DNA from: Prochlorococcus marinus str. MIT 0917
Lineage (GTDB): Bacteria > Cyanobacteriota > Cyanobacteriia > PCC-6307 > Cyanobiaceae
Assembly (NCBI RefSeq): GCF_027359575.1
Contig: NZ_CP114784.1
Coordinates: 124,001 to 188,000 of the forward strand
DNA length: 64,000 nt
Direction of reading: 5' to 3'
Below the pieces are notes generated by a model that worked only from the letters and a program-made list of their open reading frames with translations, made no database searches and was not told where the DNA came from. Of the stretch, positions 16,579-25,568 are shown in pieces. Within the stretch, counting starts at the first letter, position 1. Each line of letters starts with the position of its first letter. The translations under genes were made by a program, and so were the position numbers.

Positions 16579-16827
16579 ACTACTAACAAAATATACTTAA
16601 GAAAAACAAGTGAACTAATAAATGATGAAACTTGGAAAATCCAGTATAAGAAATGGAAAAAATTAAAACCATATGAAATTAAATTGATTGATGGTGTGCC
16701 TAAAAGTCAATCTCAGGCTTGGCTCTTGAATTCAATGTGGTGTGAATGGTTGGATTTGAAAAAAATAAATGTGTCTGAATTATCTGTAAATGACATTTCT
16801 TCTTTGAATGATCCTTGGAAAGGCTGA
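16579..16827 (+). pseudogene. Protein-like frame without a normal start codon
   Basis: The frame opens after a TAA (16576-16578) and reads TTNKIYLRKTSELINDETWK...LNDPWKG for 82 codons. It has a clearly protein-like, Trp-rich composition (WKIQYKKWKKLKPYEIKLID, SQAWLLNSMWCEWLDL). No ATG, GTG or TTG occurs in its first third. Upstream of the TAA, the same frame has an ATG (16534) giving a 14-codon peptide. Either a nonsense mutation has split the gene, or initiation uses a rare codon such as ATA, or a TTG at 16684 gives a short product. No family recognised. Confidence 0.45.
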
Positions 16828-16845
16828 TATTATTATCTCTATTAT

Positions 16846-17922
16846 TTACATTCTTGTTGAAAAATAATTTTTTTCTAATATGTCATTAATAATTATTTCT
16901 TTAACAAATACCTGAATAACTACAGCCATTGGAATTGCTAACAACAGTCCAAGTGGTCCAAAAAGAATAGTGAATATAAATTGTGCAGTGATTGTTAACC
17001 CTGGTAGTAACTTGACTTGCTTGTGCATTATTGAGGGAGTTATTACATAGCTCTCTATATTTTGAATTACTATATATAAGCCAAGAACAGCAACTGCTTT
17101 CCATGGAGTATCTAGCAATGCAACAGAAAGAGGGAAAATAGTACTTATTGTTGGGCCTACATTTGGTATAACATTTAATACACCAGCTATTAAAGCATTT
17201 GCTATTACAAGTTTTATTCCTAGTAAATAAAGTCCAACAGAAGTAATTATTACTACAAATATTGAGCTTATTAGAACTCCAGCCATCCAACTACTTAAAG
17301 CATTACCACATCTTAATAAAATAGTTCTTGCTCTTCTTCTATAAAATGATGGCACTAGTAATATAGCAACCTCTCTGTATGAGTTAGGCTGTAAAGTTAT
17401 CATTAAGCTGACTGAGATTATAAAGAACAATTGTAGAATTCCTATCCCAACATTACTTACCAAACCAACCAATTTTGTGATGCTATCTGTTACACCACTA
17501 GCAAGAGTTGCACCATCTGGAATCATGCTAATCTTATTTGTCAAGATTGTTCTATCGGATAAATTAGGAATATTATCTTTATATATAATCTCAGCAAAAT
17601 TGAAAAAGGTATTTATTGAAAGTTCCCATAGTTTGCTTACCGCTGATGGTATTTGATTGATTAATTCTTGAAATTCGCTTGTGAATTGCGGGATTATTAT
17701 TACTATTGAAATACTTGAAATTAGTAATATGGAAATTATTGTTAATACTAAAGATACCCACCTAGGAATTTTAAGAAAAACTCGTATTTTGCCAGTAATA
17801 GTACAAAGAGCCATGGCTATGATTATTGCAGCAAAAAATAATATGATTATTTCTCTTAAACCCCATAAAATTAATACAGAAATAATTAAAGCTGTAATAG
17901 ATAGAAAGCTAGTCGTTTTCAA
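16846..17922 (-). CDS. AI-2E family (PerM-like) membrane permease
   Basis: 358 residues, very hydrophobic. Two N-terminal helices, a long soluble-looking loop (about residues 80-140, ITSEFQELINQIPSAVSKLWEL type), then further helices. The family motif region is seen as NVIPNVGPTISTIFPLSVAL, followed by QNIESYVITPSIMHKQVKL (usually N-E-x-x-x-x-x-P-x-x-M/I). AI-2E family members export small molecules or exchange ions; the substrate here is unknown. It precedes psb28 and mnmH on the same strand in reverse order; only 9 bp separate it from psb28. Confidence 0.88.
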   Translation of the reverse strand: MKTTSFLSITALIISVLILWGLREIIILFFAAIIIAMALCTITGKIRVFLKIPRWVSLVLTIISILLISSISIVIIIPQFTSEFQELINQIPSAVSKLWELSINTFFNFAEIIYKDNIPNLSDRTILTNKISMIPDGATLASGVTDSITKLVGLVSNVGIGILQLFFIISVSLMITLQPNSYREVAILLVPSFYRRRARTILLRCGNALSSWMAGVLISSIFVVIITSVGLYLLGIKLVIANALIAGVLNVIPNVGPTISTIFPLSVALLDTPWKAVAVLGLYIVIQNIESYVITPSIMHKQVKLLPGLTITAQFIFTILFGPLGLLLAIPMAVVIQVFVKEIIINDILEKNYFSTRM

Positions 17923-17931
17923 TTTGATTAA

Positions 17932-18273
17932 TTAATTATTAGAGAGAGAATTTGCATGCCTGGAGGCGAAACGCAAAAATCTCTTGAATTCTTTTTCTGT
18001 ATTCCAATTATAAGTAGACTTTAGTTCCTTTACATGATCTTCTGAAATAGATAAATCTATTTTTTTAGTTGTGAGCTCACCTTCGGAATCTATTAAATAC
18101 ATTTTCTGTACTAATTTGTAATTCTTTAGTGTAATTGTTGTAGGTTTAACAAATTTATATACTGCTTTACCTCTTTTGCCATCTTGATTCCTATACAAAC
18201 GTATTTCAGGATGATTTTTCTCGCTCTTACCTTTTATAAATTGAATCGCTACATTCTCATTGCTTTCAGTCAT
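17932..18273 (-). CDS. psb28: Photosystem II assembly protein Psb28
   Basis: 113 residues, the family size. VAIQFIKGKSEKNHPEIRLY at the N-terminus, a central KMYLIDSEGELTTKKID, and FKRFLRFASRHANSL near the C-terminus match Psb28 (compare I-QF-x-x-G, P-x-VRLTR, MYLIDEEGEL, RFMRFMERYA). Psb28 is a cytoplasmic-side factor that binds photosystem II assembly intermediates at CP47. It lies between the AI-2E permease and mnmH on one strand. Confidence 0.9.
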   Translation of the reverse strand: MTESNENVAIQFIKGKSEKNHPEIRLYRNQDGKRGKAVYKFVKPTTITLKNYKLVQKMYLIDSEGELTTKKIDLSISEDHVKELKSTYNWNTEKEFKRFLRFASRHANSLSNN

Positions 18274-18313
18274 TTTTCGTTGGATTTAATTAATATACTT
18301 ATCCTTTAAAAAA

Positions 18314-19366
18314 CTATAAGGGATTAAGGTTCTCATTTAAGATTTTATTTAAAGATGATTTTATGTTTAGTCCACTAAGATTAATTGAATTTATATTGTT
18401 TGTTTTTTTTAGTTCATATTCATAACACTTATCATAATAATCAAGCATAGCTTCACAGGCTTTTGACCATTCTTTTTTCTCAATAGCAATTAATGCCTCT
18501 TTTGTTCTTTGTGGCCCTAATCTTTTTTTTATTCTATTTACAGCATCTTTTAATTCAGTTTGAGAATTTTGACTATAAAGATTGACTAAATTTTCCACAC
18601 GTTCATTTTTAGTCTTTATTATTTCAATGATTGGTGCTTTTTTCATTTTTGTATACAAATTATTTGGTATGCGACATTTTCCTAGATTAGAACTTTCAGC
18701 TTCAATCCATATCTCAACAGCCTTGGTTTTGTGAAACTCATCAAGAGATTCTGCGAGAATATTTTCAAATTGTTGTGTTGTAGGTTGTTCCTTCATCCCT
18801 AATGAACCAAAACTACTTCCTCTATGATTGGCAATTCCCTCTAGATCAATTACATGTATATTTTCTTTGTTGATGTAATTTAGTAGATCTGTCTTTCTTG
18901 TGCCTGTTTTACCTCCGATAAGTCTTATGGGTAAATCAGCCTCAAATTGATTTAAAGCCCATTTTCTATAGCTTTTGTATCCACCCTCTAATAAATATGT
19001 ATTAATACCAATTGTTCGTGCAAGCCAGGCAAAGGCACTAGATCTCATGCCACCTCTCCAGCAATATAATCTTAATGATGTATTTCCCCCTTCTTCTTTT
19101 GTTGTCAATTGAAGGACTCTATTTAATAGTTTTTTAATGTTAGGAAGAGTTACTTTTAATCCATTAAATATTGCTTTTAAGCGATTCTCTTTTTTATAGC
19201 TTTTACCAATTATTTCTCTTTCGATATCAGAAAATAAGGGGATGTTAATAGCGCCAGGCCAATGACCTTGACAAAATTCGCTAGGACTTCTTACATCAAC
19301 AATTGGACTGCTTAAATTTCGAAAATCCGTTAAGGGGTAGCTCTTGTTGGTAGGTTTCTCTGACAT
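18314..19366 (-). CDS. mnmH: tRNA 2-selenouridine synthase
   Basis: 350 residues. The N-terminal rhodanese domain starts with IVDVRSPSEFCQGHWPGAIN and contains the catalytic Cys102 in LYCWRGGMRSSAF. A P-loop-like segment GGKTGTRKTD (about 151-160) begins the C-terminal half. The enzyme replaces sulfur with selenium on wobble 2-thiouridine of tRNAs, via a geranylated intermediate in E. coli. No selD is visible nearby, so whether selenium is used here cannot be told. It is divergent from the GUN4 gene with 41 bp between starts. Confidence 0.92.
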   Translation of the reverse strand: MSEKPTNKSYPLTDFRNLSSPIVDVRSPSEFCQGHWPGAINIPLFSDIEREIIGKSYKKENRLKAIFNGLKVTLPNIKKLLNRVLQLTTKEEGGNTSLRLYCWRGGMRSSAFAWLARTIGINTYLLEGGYKSYRKWALNQFEADLPIRLIGGKTGTRKTDLLNYINKENIHVIDLEGIANHRGSSFGSLGMKEQPTTQQFENILAESLDEFHKTKAVEIWIEAESSNLGKCRIPNNLYTKMKKAPIIEIIKTKNERVENLVNLYSQNSQTELKDAVNRIKKRLGPQRTKEALIAIEKKEWSKACEAMLDYYDKCYEYELKKTNNINSINLSGLNIKSSLNKILNENLNPL

Positions 19367-19407
19367 AGTATTAGTTCCTAGGTCATTTTAGGGCTGCAGT
19401 AGAATCA

Positions 19408-20124
19408 ATGACTGAAGAAAAAGCACATCCAAGTAAGGAGAGCATAGAGGATTTATTGAAGTCTTTTAAGATGGCTTCAGAAAGAAAACGACTTGCGTCT
19501 TTAAGTGGTTTAGAAGAAAGGGCTGAAGAGCTTACTAGCCTTGGAGCAAGTTTGATGTCTGGATTTGATCCTGGTATTTGTGACTGGACTCCTGGCTTCA
19601 TTTTGCAACTCATTCATAAAACTGATGAAAATTTCATAAAAAATACTCTTAATTGCGATGATTTTTCTTGGTTTGAGGCCCCATCAGAAGTTGGTATCGA
19701 TTATTCACCTCTTCAGGGCTATTTATTAAATGAATGCTATGAGGATGCTGACCGCTTTACAAGTTCAAAACTTAGAGAACTTGCAGGCGAAAAGGCGGTA
19801 AAAAGAGGATATGTTTATTTTTCCGAGGTTGAATCAATACCTTCTATTGATTTATTAACTTTGGATAAGCTATGGATTGTTTATTCCAGAGGGAAATTTG
19901 GCTTTACTGTTCAAGCAAAAATATTAGATTCATTAGGTGGAAGATATGACAAGCTTTGGCCTCGAATTGGTTGGAAAAAAGATGGAATATGGACTAGATA
20001 TCCTAAAGCGTTTGATTGGTCAATTGAAGCACCAAATGGTCATATGCCTTTGGTTAATCAACTGAGAGGTGTTCGATTGATGGATGCCTTGCTAAACCAT
20101 CAAGGATTTAAAGCTAAAAGTTGA
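19408..20124 (+). CDS. gun4: GUN4-domain protein
   Basis: 238 residues. An N-terminal helical region of about 85 residues (with SERKRLASLSGLEERAEEL) precedes a GUN4 domain. It is recognised by DYSPLQGYLLNECYEDADRF, IPSIDLLTLDKLWIVYSRGK and FGFTVQAKILDSLGG, matching the pattern L-x-x-G-x-W-x-x-AD-x-x-T...LW-x-x-YS-x-G-x-FGFS-x-Q. GUN4 binds protoporphyrin and Mg-protoporphyrin and stimulates Mg-chelatase at the chlorophyll branch. Several GUN4 paralogues can occur, so this may not be the Mg-chelatase partner itself. Confidence 0.88.
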   Translation: MTEEKAHPSKESIEDLLKSFKMASERKRLASLSGLEERAEELTSLGASLMSGFDPGICDWTPGFILQLIHKTDENFIKNTLNCDDFSWFEAPSEVGIDYSPLQGYLLNECYEDADRFTSSKLRELAGEKAVKRGYVYFSEVESIPSIDLLTLDKLWIVYSRGKFGFTVQAKILDSLGGRYDKLWPRIGWKKDGIWTRYPKAFDWSIEAPNGHMPLVNQLRGVRLMDALLNHQGFKAKS

Positions 20125-20253
20125 CCATTTAATTATTAATGCTTAATTTTTTCTCATAGAATACTATTTATGACTTAAGTTGAAAAATGTATTTAGCTTC
20201 AAGGCTAATTCTTTGAAAATAAGATTAATCTACAAGGAATATTTAAATTAATT

Positions 20254-20646
20254 GTGAATCATTATAAAAATTGGGCTGTATTTATTCATCCCTCTACTTT
20301 AAAACTAGCATCATTTGTTGAAACTCTTTTAGAACCTGTAAAATGTAGAGAAACAGCAAAAAAGATTGAATTGGGATTGCATGAGGCTCTTGTAAATGCT
20401 GTGGTTCACGGAAACTTGTCTAATCCTAAAAAAATTATTCGTGTTAGAAGAATTCTTACTCCTAACTGGTTCGTTTGGCAAATTCAAGATGAAGGATTAG
20501 GCATAGTAAAAAATAAAAGGTTGAGTTCTTTACCTTTGGAAATTGATGTTAATAGTGGACGAGGAATTTATTTAATTCATAAGTGTTTTGATGATGTCAG
20601 ATGGAGTAGTAAAGGTAATAGACTTCAATTATCACTAAAGAAATAA
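20254..20646 (+). CDS. RsbW/SpoIIAB-like anti-sigma factor ATPase domain
   Basis: 130 residues from GTG. The GHKL ATPase N-box is HEALVNAVVHGN and the G1 box is QDEGLGI. A second glycine-rich box is GRGIYLIHKCFDDVRW. This is a stand-alone HATPase_c domain of the serine kinase/anti-sigma type, which in other bacteria binds a sigma factor or phosphorylates an anti-sigma antagonist. No partner antagonist is seen next to it. Confidence 0.82.
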   Translation: MNHYKNWAVFIHPSTLKLASFVETLLEPVKCRETAKKIELGLHEALVNAVVHGNLSNPKKIIRVRRILTPNWFVWQIQDEGLGIVKNKRLSSLPLEIDVNSGRGIYLIHKCFDDVRWSSKGNRLQLSLKK

Positions 20647-20650
20647 GTCT

Positions 20651-20908
20651 TTAATGACTTTTACATCCTGTATCTTTTATTTCTTCTCTTATCCATAATA
20701 AGGCTTGATTAAGTAAGTCTTCTATTTCTTCGTCCTCACCATCATTAATTAATTGTGAAATTGCGGAAATAATTAATTCAGCACTTCTTCTTTTTTTGTT
20801 TCCCCTAAATTCATGCCAGTTGTAATTATTAAGACTGATTTCATCATGGAGCTCCCTAACAAGTAACTTAACTTTTTCTGGCCAAATGTAGTTGTATTTT
20901 TTTACCAT
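20651..20908 (-). CDS. Small conserved-looking protein, DUF6439-like
   Basis: 85 residues, soluble and helical. WHEFRGNKKRRSAELIISAI followed by an acidic segment and ALLWIREEIKDTGC is the pattern I associate with a small picocyanobacterial family (DUF6439); this is from memory and moderately secure. It converges with the anti-sigma-like gene, with 4 bp between stops, and lies in the same direction as the methyltransferase gene upstream of it (50 bp gap). Function unknown. Confidence 0.6.
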   Translation of the reverse strand: MVKKYNYIWPEKVKLLVRELHDEISLNNYNWHEFRGNKKRRSAELIISAISQLINDGEDEEIEDLLNQALLWIREEIKDTGCKSH

Positions 20909-20958
20909 AATACTAAATTACTTGTGATTTTTTTATATTATTTTTTTTTGATTAAAAA

Positions 20959-22020
20959 TCAAACTTGTTTGTTTGCCTTCCATACTTTAGTCATGAAATG
21001 GGATTCAGAAGTTATTGAGGAAAACCCACTTTCTTCTAATCTTAGGTTTATGTTATCAACTATGTAATCTCTATAATATGGTTCATGGAATATTTTATGA
21101 AAGTTTTCCATGATTGGAGTGAATTTTGGAGAATCTTCTATTTGAATCGAGTCTGCAAGAACAAGTGTTCCGCCAGGTTCTAACAATCTAAAGCATTCGT
21201 TCAAAACATTTTGGCGCGCATCTCTAGGGAGTTCGTGAAATAGAAAAACACAAGTTAATGCTTGAAAACTCTCCGATTTATAGGGCATTTTTTCTGCATT
21301 TCCTTTTGTCAGTTGAACAAGATCACCACTTCTGGAACTTAGATATTTACTTGCTTGCTTTAGATATGAACCTGACAAATCAAGACCATAAAGTTCAACT
21401 TGAGGTAATGCACTTTGTATTTGCTGGAGTGTTCTTCCAGTTCCTGTAGCTATATCTAAAACTTTTACTTTCTTTGATTTTTCAGTTAAATATTTTCTTA
21501 GTCCGGTTTTCAAAGGAGATAAGACTCTTCGTCTCATAGAGTCGGCCGTTCCATTGAAAAGAATTTCAACTTGTAAATCATAAATTTCAGCAGAGTGTTC
21601 ACTTAGGTAACCATCTGTTTGGTGATGAAAATTTTGTAAATAGTAGTCAGGGTAATCTTCCTCATTTATATTTCTGGGGATTTCTCTAGTTTTATTTTTT
21701 TTACGCCTCTTCCAAGTTTGGGGCATATCTAGCCAAACCAAGGGATATTTCTTTGCCCATTCCAACCATGGAGCTTCGAACAGCTGGGATTTTGGGTAAA
21801 TTCCTGCCTCTGCCTCTTTCCAATCAATAATTTCAAGATTTTCCATTGATCTTCTAACTTCTTTTATTAGTTCTTGATTGATTGGGAATTCCCCTGGAAC
21901 TGCTTCAGGTGCAAACACTTCCATTAACTTTGTACTCAACTCTTTATGCGCTAACCCAGCAAGAGTTTTTCCTTGTTGGAGAGTGTGATATGCAAATTTT
22001 TTAAGGCTTGGCGCTGCCAT
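20959..22020 (-). CDS. Class I SAM-dependent methyltransferase
   Basis: 353 residues. An N-terminal region of about 180 residues (helical, with several Trp/Pro-rich stretches such as QLFEAPWLEWAKKYPLVWLD) precedes a Rossmann methyltransferase domain. Motif I is VKVLDIATGTGRTL; then ELYGLDLSGSYLKQA (motif II), LTCVFLFHELP, and LLEPGGTLVLADS. The domain is UbiE-like. The extra N-terminal region is characteristic of a cyanobacterial/plastid group of unknown substrate. Same strand as glnA, but separated from it by a strong terminator. Confidence 0.85.
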   Translation of the reverse strand: MAAPSLKKFAYHTLQQGKTLAGLAHKELSTKLMEVFAPEAVPGEFPINQELIKEVRRSMENLEIIDWKEAEAGIYPKSQLFEAPWLEWAKKYPLVWLDMPQTWKRRKKNKTREIPRNINEEDYPDYYLQNFHHQTDGYLSEHSAEIYDLQVEILFNGTADSMRRRVLSPLKTGLRKYLTEKSKKVKVLDIATGTGRTLQQIQSALPQVELYGLDLSGSYLKQASKYLSSRSGDLVQLTKGNAEKMPYKSESFQALTCVFLFHELPRDARQNVLNECFRLLEPGGTLVLADSIQIEDSPKFTPIMENFHKIFHEPYYRDYIVDNINLRLEESGFSSITSESHFMTKVWKANKQV

Positions 22021-22080
22021 GAACCAGTTATTAATTTCTGTATTATCTAACAGATTTAATTGATTGGTGACGAGTTAAAT

Positions 22081-22125
22081 AAAAAAAAATTAAGGTCTAT
22101 GCATATTTCTACATAGACCTTAATT
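22081..22125 (-). terminator. Rho-independent terminator of glnA
   Basis: Reading the minus strand, two perfectly complementary 14-nt arms (22112-22125 and 22088-22101) flank a 10-nt loop and are followed by a run of at least seven T. It lies about 30 bp after the glnA stop and before the methyltransferase start, so it separates the two genes. Confidence 0.9.
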
Positions 22126-22157
22126 GTGTAATCTAAAAAATAAAAAAGAGATAGATT

Positions 22158-23579
22158 TTAGGCGTCGTAGTACATAGTGAATTCATGAGGATGAGGCCTT
22201 TGTCTTAGTTGCTGAACTTCTTCGTATTTAAGTTCTATCCAGTTATTAATGAAATCATCTGTAAATACGCCACCTTCAGTCAAATAACTGTTGTCACTTT
22301 TTAATGCCTCTAGAGCATCGTTTAATGAGGAGGGAACAGTGTCTATTTTTGCTAATTCATCTGATGGGAGTTCAAAGAGGTCAACATCGACTCCATCTCC
22401 CGGGTCAATTTGATTCTTGATTCCATCAATACCTGCCATCATCATTGCTGAAAAAGCAATGTAAGGGTTAGCTAAGGCATCACCAGAACGGAATTCAAGT
22501 CTCTTTGCTTTAGGACTTGGTCCGGTTAAAGGAATTCTTACTGCAGCTGATCTATTGCCTTGTGAATAAACTAAATTTACTGGAGCTTCGAAACCTGGAA
22601 CTAATCTTTTGTAGCTATTGGTGGTTGGATTTGTGAATGCTAGAAAAGAAGGAGCATGCTTAAGTATTCCTCCTATATACCATTTAGCCGTTTGAGATAA
22701 ATTGGCGTAGGTGCCCTCTCCGTAAAATAAAGGTTGACCGCCTTTCCATAAGCTTTGGTGAACATGCATTCCTGTTCCATTGTCATTGAAGACTGGTTTA
22801 GGCATAAAAGTTGCAGTCTTTCCATATTTTTTGGCTACATTTCTTACTATGTATTTGTAAATCATTACATTGTCTGCTGCGTTTATTAGAGGAGCAAATT
22901 TCATTCCCAATTCATGTTGGCCAGCTCCGGCTACTTCATGGTGATGTTTCTCAATTGGTATTCCCAATTCACCCATCAGCAGAAGCATCTCAGACCTCAT
23001 GTCTTGAGCTGTATCGTTAGGGGAGACTGGGAAATATCCTTCTTTTAGTTGAATTTTATATCCAAGATTTCCTCCTTCCTCTACCCTCCCTGTATTCCAT
23101 GGGGCTTCTATGGTATCTACGCTGTAAAAACTTCCACCTTCACCTGAGTTATATCTGACATCATCGAAAATAAAGAATTCTGGTTCAGGGCCGAAGAAGG
23201 CTGCATCTGCAACACTCGTGCTTCCTAAATAATCCAATGCTTTTTGTGCCAATGCTCTTGGACATCTGGCATAGGGCTCTCCACTTCTTGGCTCTTGAAT
23301 TGAGCAAATAAGGCTGAGAGTTTTATGGTGATAAAAAGGGTCTATCCAGCTTGTGGAAGGATCTGGAACCATCGCCATATCAGATTCGTTTATAGCTTTC
23401 CAACCGCGAATGGAAGAGCCATCAAATGCAAGTCCTTCTGTAAAAGAGCTTTCTTCAATGAGATCTGAAGCTACGGTTAAATGTTGCCATTTACCGTGTA
23501 AGTCAGCGAATTTTAAATCTATTAGCTCGATGCCCTCATCCTTGATTTGACGTAGAACATCTTGAGAGGTCTTGCTCAT
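22158..23579 (-). CDS. glnA: Glutamine synthetase, type I
   Basis: Makes glutamine from glutamate, ammonium and ATP; entry point of nitrogen assimilation. From the ATG giving [16 protein letters not shown] it is 473 residues, the usual GSI length; an ATG six codons upstream (23597) is less likely. Visible motifs: [36 protein letters not shown], the ATP-binding [19 protein letters not shown], and NRSAAVRIP. The tyrosine that is adenylylated in enteric enzymes is replaced in DVDLFELP, which fits cyanobacterial enzymes controlled by other means. A candidate NtcA promoter precedes it and a terminator follows it. Confidence 0.97.
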   Translation of the reverse strand: MSKTSQDVLRQIKDEGIELIDLKFADLHGKWQHLTVASDLIEESSFTEGLAFDGSSIRGWKAINESDMAMVPDPSTSWIDPFYHHKTLSLICSIQEPRSGEPYARCPRALAQKALDYLGSTSVADAAFFGPEPEFFIFDDVRYNSGEGGSFYSVDTIEAPWNTGRVEEGGNLGYKIQLKEGYFPVSPNDTAQDMRSEMLLLMGELGIPIEKHHHEVAGAGQHELGMKFAPLINAADNVMIYKYIVRNVAKKYGKTATFMPKPVFNDNGTGMHVHQSLWKGGQPLFYGEGTYANLSQTAKWYIGGILKHAPSFLAFTNPTTNSYKRLVPGFEAPVNLVYSQGNRSAAVRIPLTGPSPKAKRLEFRSGDALANPYIAFSAMMMAGIDGIKNQIDPGDGVDVDLFELPSDELAKIDTVPSSLNDALEALKSDNSYLTEGGVFTDDFINNWIELKYEEVQQLRQRPHPHEFTMYYDA

Positions 23580-23615
23580 GATGAATTTAATTTGCAACAG
23601 ATATACTTAATTATG

Positions 23616-23657
23616 AACGTAATAACCGATTGCATCTCTTTTTGTATTAAGAAGCAC
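23616..23657 (-). promoter_or_regulatory. Candidate NtcA-activated promoter of glnA
   Basis: On the minus strand GTG-N8-TAC (23657-23644) is one base from the NtcA consensus GTA-N8-TAC. It is followed after 22 bp by TACGTT (23621-23616), which fits the TAN3T -10 box. This spacing is that of class II NtcA promoters, and glnA is a classic NtcA target. The predicted transcript start is about 30 bp before the ATG at 23579. The one-base deviation keeps this an inference. Confidence 0.6.
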
Positions 23658-23805
23658 TTTTTTTAGATTTTTAACAGAAAACTTTGATTGTTTTTTGTCT
23701 AGTAGGACAATTCTAGCAAATTCCTATTGCAATACCTAAAAAAAACACCCCGACTTTGCCTATCGCCTTTTAGGCTCTTATAGATATAAAAAGCGATCTG
23801 TTTTC

Positions 23806-24966
23806 TTGGCCACTCAAATTCTTCCTTCTGTTGATAATCAACATCGTAAAGATTTTGGTCCAACTGTCTCTCCTGAAAGGTTATTGCTTGGGCCTGGCCC
23901 ATCAAATGCAGATCCTGCTGTTCTGAAAGCTCTCTCTCAGCCTCCCATTGGTCATTTGGACCCTTTCTATGTGGATTTGATGAGTGAGGTTCAAGAGTTG
24001 CTTAGATATGCTTGGCAAACTAGCAATCGGTTAACACTTCCAATGAGTGGTACAGGAAGTGCCGCAATGGAGGCAACTCTAGCAAATGTTGTTGAGCCAG
24101 AAGATACGGTTTTAGTTGCTATCAAAGGATATTTTGGACATCGACTTGCGGATATGGCAGGTAGATATAAGGCAAATGTAGAAACTATTCAGAAGGATTG
24201 GGGTAAAGCATTCTCACTTGAGGAAATAGAAGATGCATTAAAAAAATATAACCCAACTGTTTTGGCAATTGTTCATGCCGAAACATCAACTGGTGTTTGT
24301 CAACCTATGGATGGAATTGGTGATTTATGCAGAAAATATAATTGTTTACTTCTTGTCGATACTGTTACTTCTTTGGGAGGAGTTCCTCTTTATTTGGATG
24401 AGTGGAAAATTGATTTGGCTTACAGCTGCAGTCAAAAAGGGTTAAGTTGCCCTCCAGGACTAGGTCCTTTTTCAATGAATCAGAGAGCTGAAAATAAAAT
24501 GACTAATAGAAAAGATAAAGTTCCAAACTGGTATTTAGATGTCTCTTTGCTAAATAAATATTGGGGCAGTGATCGTGTATATCATCATACGGCTCCTGTA
24601 AACATGAATTTTGGCATTCGAGAAGCTCTTAGATTGTTGGCTGAAGAAGGATTGGAAGTTTCATGGGATAGACATACAAAAAATGCCAAATCTCTTTGGA
24701 ATGCCTTAGAAAATATTGATTTGGAATTACATGTAAAGGAAGAATTGCGCTTGCCTACTTTAACGACAGTGAAAATACCTGAGGGAGTTGATGGTAAAGC
24801 TTTTACCAAGCATTTACTAAATAACTTTGGGGTTGAGATAGGAGGTGGCCTTGGTGATCTTGCTGGAAAAGTATGGAGAATTGGTTTAATGGGATATAAC
24901 TCGACCTCTACTAATGTAGAGAAAATAATAAATATTTTTGAAACTGAATTACCTAAGTTTAGATAA
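23806..24966 (+). CDS. Class V aminotransferase, serine/alanine-glyoxylate type
   Basis: 386 residues from TTG. RLLLGPGPSNADPAVLKAL and GHLDPFYVDLM open the fold; LPMSGTGSAAMEATLAN binds the cofactor phosphate. VDTVTSLGG leads to SCSQKGLSCPPGLG, where Lys211 should hold PLP. This is the pattern of alanine- or serine-glyoxylate aminotransferases, which in a cyanobacterium would serve photorespiratory glycolate recycling. Which amino donor is preferred cannot be read from sequence. It is divergent from glnA and overlaps the 3' end of tadA by 18 bp. Confidence 0.88.
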   Translation: MATQILPSVDNQHRKDFGPTVSPERLLLGPGPSNADPAVLKALSQPPIGHLDPFYVDLMSEVQELLRYAWQTSNRLTLPMSGTGSAAMEATLANVVEPEDTVLVAIKGYFGHRLADMAGRYKANVETIQKDWGKAFSLEEIEDALKKYNPTVLAIVHAETSTGVCQPMDGIGDLCRKYNCLLLVDTVTSLGGVPLYLDEWKIDLAYSCSQKGLSCPPGLGPFSMNQRAENKMTNRKDKVPNWYLDVSLLNKYWGSDRVYHHTAPVNMNFGIREALRLLAEEGLEVSWDRHTKNAKSLWNALENIDLELHVKEELRLPTLTTVKIPEGVDGKAFTKHLLNNFGVEIGGGLGDLAGKVWRIGLMGYNSTSTNVEKIINIFETELPKFR

Positions 24967-25488
24967 AATTTTATCTCTAGATAAAACTCTTTTGTCTTTA
25001 AACCAATCTACAATTATCTTTCTAGATTCTTCTTCCATTATTCCTCTTTCAATCAACATGTTGTGATGAGCACTTTTATGTTCCGCAAGATTGATAGTTC
25101 CACCTAGTGCGCCTCTTTTTGGGTCTTCAGATCCATAGATAATCCTTCCCATCCTTGCTTGTATTAGAGCGCCTGCACACATCGGACATGGCTCCAGATT
25201 TACTATCAATGTACAGTCATTAAATCTCCAATCATTATTTATCCAAGAAGCTTGTCTGAGAGCTACTAATTCAGCATGACCTAAAGGATCTTTCAGTGCC
25301 TCCCTTCTATTTCCTCCATATCCTATACATCTTCCTCTTTTGTCGAGAATAACTGCGGCGATTGGAACTTCCCCTCCTTCTCCCACAAGCTTTGCTTTGG
25401 TTAGCAATCTTGCCATCCACTTTGTTTTTTCTTTCTGACTTAGTTCGATTGGTTTTGACAATTTTTTAGGTGTTTGGATAATTATCAA
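24949..25488 (-). CDS. tadA: tRNA-specific adenosine deaminase
   Basis: Deaminates wobble A34 to inosine in tRNA-Arg(ACG). The zinc site is complete: His71 and catalytic Glu73 in HAELVALRQA, then Cys101 and Cys104 in LEPCPMCAGALIQARMGRI. GSEDPKRGALGG follows, as in TadA. The first ATG gives 179 residues; the ATG at residue 25 (MARLLTKA) is the more usual start, leaving about 155 residues. The 3' end overlaps the convergent aminotransferase gene. Confidence 0.92.
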   Translation of the reverse strand: MIIIQTPKKLSKPIELSQKEKTKWMARLLTKAKLVGEGGEVPIAAVILDKRGRCIGYGGNRREALKDPLGHAELVALRQASWINNDWRFNDCTLIVNLEPCPMCAGALIQARMGRIIYGSEDPKRGALGGTINLAEHKSAHHNMLIERGIMEEESRKIIVDWFKDKRVLSRDKILSKLR

Positions 25489-25568
25489 ATAAAATGGTTA
25501 TCTAGAGATTAATCATTTTTTTGGTTTGAACTGGATCATCCAATACTACAAATAGAGACTTATTTTCT

